The notes beneath the pieces were generated by a model that was not told where the DNA came from, ran no database searches, and saw only the letters and a list, made by a program, of their open reading frames with translations. A stretch of DNA of 17,568 nt from JBBQXY01 sp051004815 (GTDB lineage: Bacteria; Chloroflexota; Ktedonobacteria; Ktedonobacterales; Ktedonobacteraceae), in contig JBPCJY010000091.1 in NCBI GenBank assembly GCA_051004815.1, forward strand, positions 1 through 17,568, given 5' to 3'. Positions 14,822 through 17,568 of the stretch are shown here, in pieces. Within the stretch, counting starts at the first letter, position 1. Each line of letters starts with the position of its first letter. The position numbers and the translations under genes were made by a program.

Positions 14822-15313
14822 ATGCTGAGAAAAGTTGGCGTCATCTCCGATACCCACATCCCGCACTTTAAGCGAATACCGGAAGCTGTCTGGGAACACT
14901 TCGCAGGCGTCGAGCAAATTATTCATGCTGGAGACCTTTCTATGCTTTCGGTTTTGAACGAATTGGAGACGATAGCACCTGTGGTGGCCATGCGAGGCAA
15001 TATTGAGGAGGAAGAGGTTGTCTTGAAATTGCCGATTAAGCGTGAGGTGATGATCGGGTTTTGTAGGATTGGCATTGTGCATATCCTGGGCGATTCAAAG
15101 ACTCATGCGCGGGTGGCTCGCCAGGAATTTCCTGCTGCTCGTGTTGTTGTGTTTGGGCATAGTCATATCCCCTGGAACGAGGAACATGATGGGCAGTTGC
15201 TGTTTAATCCAGGCAGTGCCACTGATCGACGGCGGCAGCCGAGGTGCAGTATTGGGATGTTGTATGTGGATGATGAGGTGATGAGGGTGTGGGGGGAGAT
15301 TATATGGTTGTAG
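14822..15313 (+). CDS. YfcE/MJ0936-family metallophosphodiesterase (163 residues)
   Basis: This compact cytoplasmic phosphodiesterase has SDTHIPH (D10, H12), HAGDLS (D38), RGNIEE (N60), VHILGD (H87), FGHSHIP (H113, H115) and the family's closing FNPGSA. All two-metal ligands are present and the length is normal for YfcE-type enzymes. Typical substrates of the family are phosphodiesters such as bis-p-nitrophenyl phosphate; the natural one is unknown. GAAAGAG lies seven bases before the ATG. The gene is 37 bases after the toxin and ends 12 bases before the convergent Uma2-family gene. A similar C-terminal ending (GEIIRL) appears at 17414-17434. Confidence 0.9.
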   Translation: MLRKVGVISDTHIPHFKRIPEAVWEHFAGVEQIIHAGDLSMLSVLNELETIAPVVAMRGNIEEEEVVLKLPIKREVMIGFCRIGIVHILGDSKTHARVARQEFPAARVVVFGHSHIPWNEEHDGQLLFNPGSATDRRRQPRCSIGMLYVDDEVMRVWGEIIWL

Positions 15314-15325
15314 ACGTGATATGTC

Positions 15326-15875
15326 CTACAGCTTGAACCGGATGCGTTCATAAATTTCATCCATGAGAAAGTCGGCGTTGAGGCTTTCGATTCTCACCGT
15401 GTCTCCATGGCCGTAGATTCTGGTGATCCAGTAGTTTTGCTTGCGGTCTCGGTGGTGAACTTCAACGGCCAGTCGCTCAGAACTCACAAGCACATAGTCC
15501 TCTACACTGAGCAACTCACGATACGCTGCCAGTTTTTCGGTGCGGTCAATCGCTTCGGTACCTGGAGAAAGAACCTCAAACACGACACGCGGAGAATGCA
15601 ATGCATTCTCTGCCTCGTTTTCATCGCCACTGACCGTGACATCGGGGTAGTAATAATGGTCTATGGCTACCTGGACGCGCATATCAGAGGTGTAGGCTGC
15701 GCATGGAGTTCCACGTAGGTGGTCATAGAGTAAACCATGAAGATTATGCGTGGTTCCGACTCCCACCCGCAAGCATACGAAGTTGACCATGGACGTACTC
15801 AAACCGCACGTCACTGGCATTGTCAATAGCCAGATATTCCTCAACGCTCAACCATCGGTATTCAGGAAGTGCCAT
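15326..15875 (-). pseudogene. Uma2-family putative endonuclease (DUF820), broken by a frameshift
   Basis: Starting at ATG 15875 (AAAGGAG six bases upstream) the protein reads MALPEYRWLSVEEYLAID and on to MLAGGSR, then hits a stop within a few codons. The rest of a Uma2 protein continues in another minus-strand frame from about THNLHGLLYDHLRGTPCAAY to the stop at 15326. Removing one base of the GGTTCC at 15753-15758 restores a single frame of about 182 residues, normal for the family. The PD-(D/E)xK-like residues are kept: YYPDVTV and VVFEVLSPGTE. The break is either a real mutation or a sequencing error. Uma2 proteins are common in multiple copies in Chloroflexota and Cyanobacteria; their role is poorly known. 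A promoter candidate lies at 15944-15972. Confidence 0.85.
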
Positions 15876-15943
15876 AACCTGCTCCTTTAATCTACTCCCT
15901 TTCGGTTGCCTGTTTGTTTTTATGAGTCAGGAGTGCTGCTATC

Positions 15944-15972
15944 ACTATTGCCCATGAGAGCGGAAAAGTCAA
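15944..15972 (-). promoter_or_regulatory. Promoter candidate for the Uma2-family gene
   Basis: On the minus strand TTGACT (15972-15967), 17 bases, AATAGT (15949-15944). The -35 is strong and the -10 fair (four of six), about 70 bases before the ATG at 15875. The rest of the gap 15876-16118 shows nothing else I can support. Confidence 0.4.
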
Positions 15973-16118
15973 GTAACACTTGGTAGACACAGGCATTTGG
16001 AGATAAGACTGGCATCGAGTGCGAGCTATGCTGCAAGCTTCATCAGGAAACGGATGCAGTATGAGGAGTGAACGTTTTGAGACAAAAGGCTTGACGTAGA
16101 GAACGAGTTAGGCTCACT

Positions 16119-16337
16119 TCACAGTTGTTCCCATTCCTGCAAGGAAACATCCGCTTCCTCGAGAATTCGTTTGAGCAATGCGACGCTAATATCACTTTGA
16201 TGAGGATTAGGGAGACGTACTTTGAGTCGACCGCGTTGCATATACTCATGTTTACCACCGGCATAAGGACCAGTAAAATCAAGATGACGTAAGGAGCTAA
16301 TCAAATCCTTGCACTTGATCGGTCGCAGTTGAGCCAT
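16119..16337 (-). CDS. hicA: HicA-family mRNA interferase toxin
   Basis: This 72-residue protein has the small dsRBD-like HicA/YcfA fold: RPIKCKDLISSLRHLDF, then the active-site segment GGKHEYM with the catalytic histidine at position 30, and KVRLPNPHQSDISVALLKRILEEADVSLQEWEQL, typical of the family. HicA cleaves mRNAs when free of HicB. The ATG overlaps the stop of the upstream antitoxin gene by one base (TAATG), so it is translationally coupled. The order antitoxin-then-toxin is the reverse of the classic E. coli hicAB but common elsewhere. Confidence 0.9.
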   Translation of the reverse strand: MAQLRPIKCKDLISSLRHLDFTGPYAGGKHEYMQRGRLKVRLPNPHQSDISVALLKRILEEADVSLQEWEQL

Positions 16338-16588
16338 TAGACTAATTTTCCTACTTCCAACGTCATCCCATCAACTCTGGGTAAGGGGGTGTGATCAGCA
16401 ATGTTGAGGAGTATCCAGCCTTCTAGAACCTCACGCAATTCCTCGCGGCATTCCTGTTCAGTTGGTTTGTTTGCCCAGACGCCCTTGAAGCCAGGAATCC
16501 GGCCAAAATAAGTTCCATCTTCAATTTGCTCACAGTGAGCATGGTGCATCGCTTTCTCGATATACTCATTGAACATGATCTTGTCCAT
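16337..16588 (-). CDS. hicB: HicB-family antitoxin (short form)
   Basis: This 83-residue protein has the partial RNase H-like HicB fold: YIEKAMHHAHCEQIEDGTYFGRIPGFKGVWANKPTEQECREELREVLEGWILLNI. It should bind HicA and block it. It is shorter than HicB proteins that carry a C-terminal ribbon-helix-helix or helix-turn-helix, and I see no such domain, so autoregulation may need the toxin-antitoxin complex or another factor. Two in-frame ATGs are possible, 16588 and 16576; GAGA just before the first slightly favours it. The gene is first in the minus-strand hicBA operon behind the promoter at 16630-16658. Confidence 0.88.
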   Translation of the reverse strand: MDKIMFNEYIEKAMHHAHCEQIEDGTYFGRIPGFKGVWANKPTEQECREELREVLEGWILLNIADHTPLPRVDGMTLEVGKLV

Positions 16589-16611
16589 TCTTTCTCGATC
16601 AGAAAACCATT

Positions 16612-16625
16612 ATGAGAACTCTCAT
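16612..16625. promoter_or_regulatory. Operator-like palindrome in the hicBA promoter
   Basis: ATGAGA-AC-TCTCAT: 6-bp arms with a two-base centre, four bases downstream of the -10 box and overlapping the expected transcription start. The position suits repression by a dimer; the binding protein is unknown because HicB here shows no DNA-binding domain. Confidence 0.5.
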
Positions 16626-16629
16626 GTCA

Positions 16630-16658
16630 AGTATAGCACACGCCTGATTGCGCTGCAA
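16630..16658 (-). promoter_or_regulatory. Sigma70-type promoter of hicBA
   Basis: On the minus strand TTGCAG (16658-16653), 17 bases ending in TGC, then TATACT (16635-16630). It has both a fair -35 and an extended -10, about 40 bases before the hicB start. Confidence 0.65.
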
Positions 16659-16849
16659 AAAAGGCGTATTCCATGCGGTTCTTATCTCCAACTATCTGTG
16701 GTAGACTCACAAGCCCTAGTTTTTCTCCCTTTGAGCCTTGCCTCTTTTATCATTCTCATGCATAATAGCTACTAGTATTTCTCTTTTGCTTGTATATTAT
16801 TTTTGAATTATTTGGACTTTATTTTCATCTATCTGGAAAGGAAGTTGTT

Positions 16850-17356
16850 ATGTTTCCTCTACCTTCCGTTTGTCCAAAGAAAGGCGTAGGCGGCCCTTGC
16901 ACTATTAGGAAGTTAAGCGAAGTGTACTATGAAAATACCGACAGAGAAAAACTAGCTCCGCCAAAGGAACTAAGCGGTTGGTGGTATCTTACGCCTGTGT
17001 TCTTCCCCATTGCCATGTTATTTGTTCCTATACCCAAACGTACAAAGCTATTTTTTGTGGGAGGGCTTGTTGTGATAGCTGTTCTCTATGGTATAGCAAC
17101 ACTGCTAACTAACGCGCTCAACGGGACTGCAATTCAATCTCAGACGCCCTTAGTTACAACTCATCCATTCTTAGCTACAACGATAATCATAATTGCCATA
17201 CCGATCATTATCATCATGCTAGCATGGCAGATTGCCGTTATCTGGCTTTTCTACCGTGGACTCATTGACTTACAGAAGAGGATCAGAGAACTTAGGTACA
17301 TCTGGAATACATGGTATTATTGCACCACGCATGGGTGCATAGTTGATCCTATCTAG
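16850..17356 (+). CDS. Small membrane protein of unknown function
   Basis: I do not recognise this 168-residue protein. It begins MFPLPSVCPKKGVGGPCTIRK, with a Cys pair in the first 20 residues and no signal peptide, followed by a polar stretch to about 42. Three hydrophobic segments follow: about 43-58 (WWYLTPVFFPIAMLFV), 66-86 (LFFVGGLVVIAVLYG) and 107-134 (isoleucine-rich, ATTIIIIAIPIIIIMLAW), then a basic cytoplasm-like tail. The ATG 16850 is chosen because AAGGA sits seven bases upstream; the longer reading from 16790 starts at TTG with no ribosome site. The coding sequence is visibly AT-richer than its neighbours, which suggests recent acquisition. The 261-base gap before it (16589-16849) holds the hicBA promoter and otherwise AT-rich sequence. 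Confidence 0.7.
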   Translation: MFPLPSVCPKKGVGGPCTIRKLSEVYYENTDREKLAPPKELSGWWYLTPVFFPIAMLFVPIPKRTKLFFVGGLVVIAVLYGIATLLTNALNGTAIQSQTPLVTTHPFLATTIIIIAIPIIIIMLAWQIAVIWLFYRGLIDLQKRIRELRYIWNTWYYCTTHGCIVDPI

Positions 17357-17454
17357 GATGCGGAGTTGGTAGGAAGAGTGCGAGGCATCACCCATTGGGT
17401 GAAGAGGATTCGAGGTGAGATTATACGGTTGTAAAGGGATGGATAGGGTGTGAA

Positions 17455-17500
17455 GGCAGTATGGCCTGGGAACGGCTCACCGTTCCCAGGCCATACTGCC
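17455..17500. repeat. Perfect 21-bp palindrome with CTCA loop
   Basis: The arms 17455-17475 (beginning GGCAGTATGGCCTGGG) and 17480-17500 are exact reverse complements around a four-base loop. No T-run follows. It may end transcripts from either side or be a dispersed intergenic palindrome. Beyond it (17501-17568) I see no gene that I can support. Confidence 0.8.
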
Positions 17501-17568
17501 CTCCCGCATCTTGAATAGTGGGCGGTCGATTGCCGCCAGGGTGGGGCGACCAGAAAGAATCACGACTA

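Noticed and set aside
16043..16282. A 79-codon minus-strand frame overlapping hicA
   Set aside because: It is out of frame with a clear HicA gene and has no domain or ribosome site.
17477..17568. A minus-strand frame reading ILSGRPTLAAIDRPLF from the right edge
   Set aside because: Only 30 codons are visible, it ends inside the palindrome, and another minus-strand frame is equally open; it could be a dispersed repeat rather than a gene.

Overview
The window reads as a piece of a mid-to-high GC bacterial chromosome, most likely from Chloroflexota and perhaps the Ktedonobacteria. This is inferred from gene styles (a ferredoxin-NrfD fusion beside a large molybdopterin oxidoreductase, a short Uma2-type protein, HicBA and RelE/ParE pairs) and from dispersed palindromes whose translation gives the familiar spurious 'SERSEES...FFAALRMT' peptides. 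No rRNA, tRNA, CRISPR array or transposase gene was seen, so the placement is not proved.

Left part (1-3030): a type IIG-like restriction enzyme/adenine methyltransferase runs off the left edge on the minus strand. It diverges from a RibD/DHFR-like reductase whose best start appears to be an ACG codon behind a perfect Shine-Dalgarno. A 15-bp hairpin follows, then a 320-bp mosaic repeat island bounded by 14-bp inverted repeats.

Redox block (3069-7799): a near-consensus promoter drives a fused protein (four [4Fe-4S] clusters plus an NrfD/PsrC-type membrane anchor). Across a 126-bp gap holding an 18-bp inverted repeat lies the catalytic molybdopterin subunit, which has no Tat signal. Together they look like a membrane-attached Mo-bisMGD oxidoreductase exchanging electrons with the quinone pool; the substrate is unknown. 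A good rho-independent terminator closes the block.

Minus-strand metabolic block (7888-12660): a VOC-family protein, a membrane-anchored NodB-type polysaccharide deacetylase, and a tightly coupled operon of a zinc-dependent medium-chain dehydrogenase followed one base later by dihydrolipoyl dehydrogenase.

Accessory right part (12661-17568): a 433-bp gap with a G-quadruplex-capable tract leads into a 72-residue, very acidic peptide ending in a Thr/Cys/Ser-rich tail, a candidate RiPP precursor with its own terminator. Then come two calcineurin-like phosphoesterases flanking a RelE/ParE-type toxin-antitoxin pair, a Uma2-family gene broken by a frameshift, a HicBA pair with a clear promoter and an operator-like palindrome, an AT-richer small membrane protein, and a 21-bp perfect palindrome near the edge. 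Many promoters share the -10 sequence TATACT, often with a TG extension.
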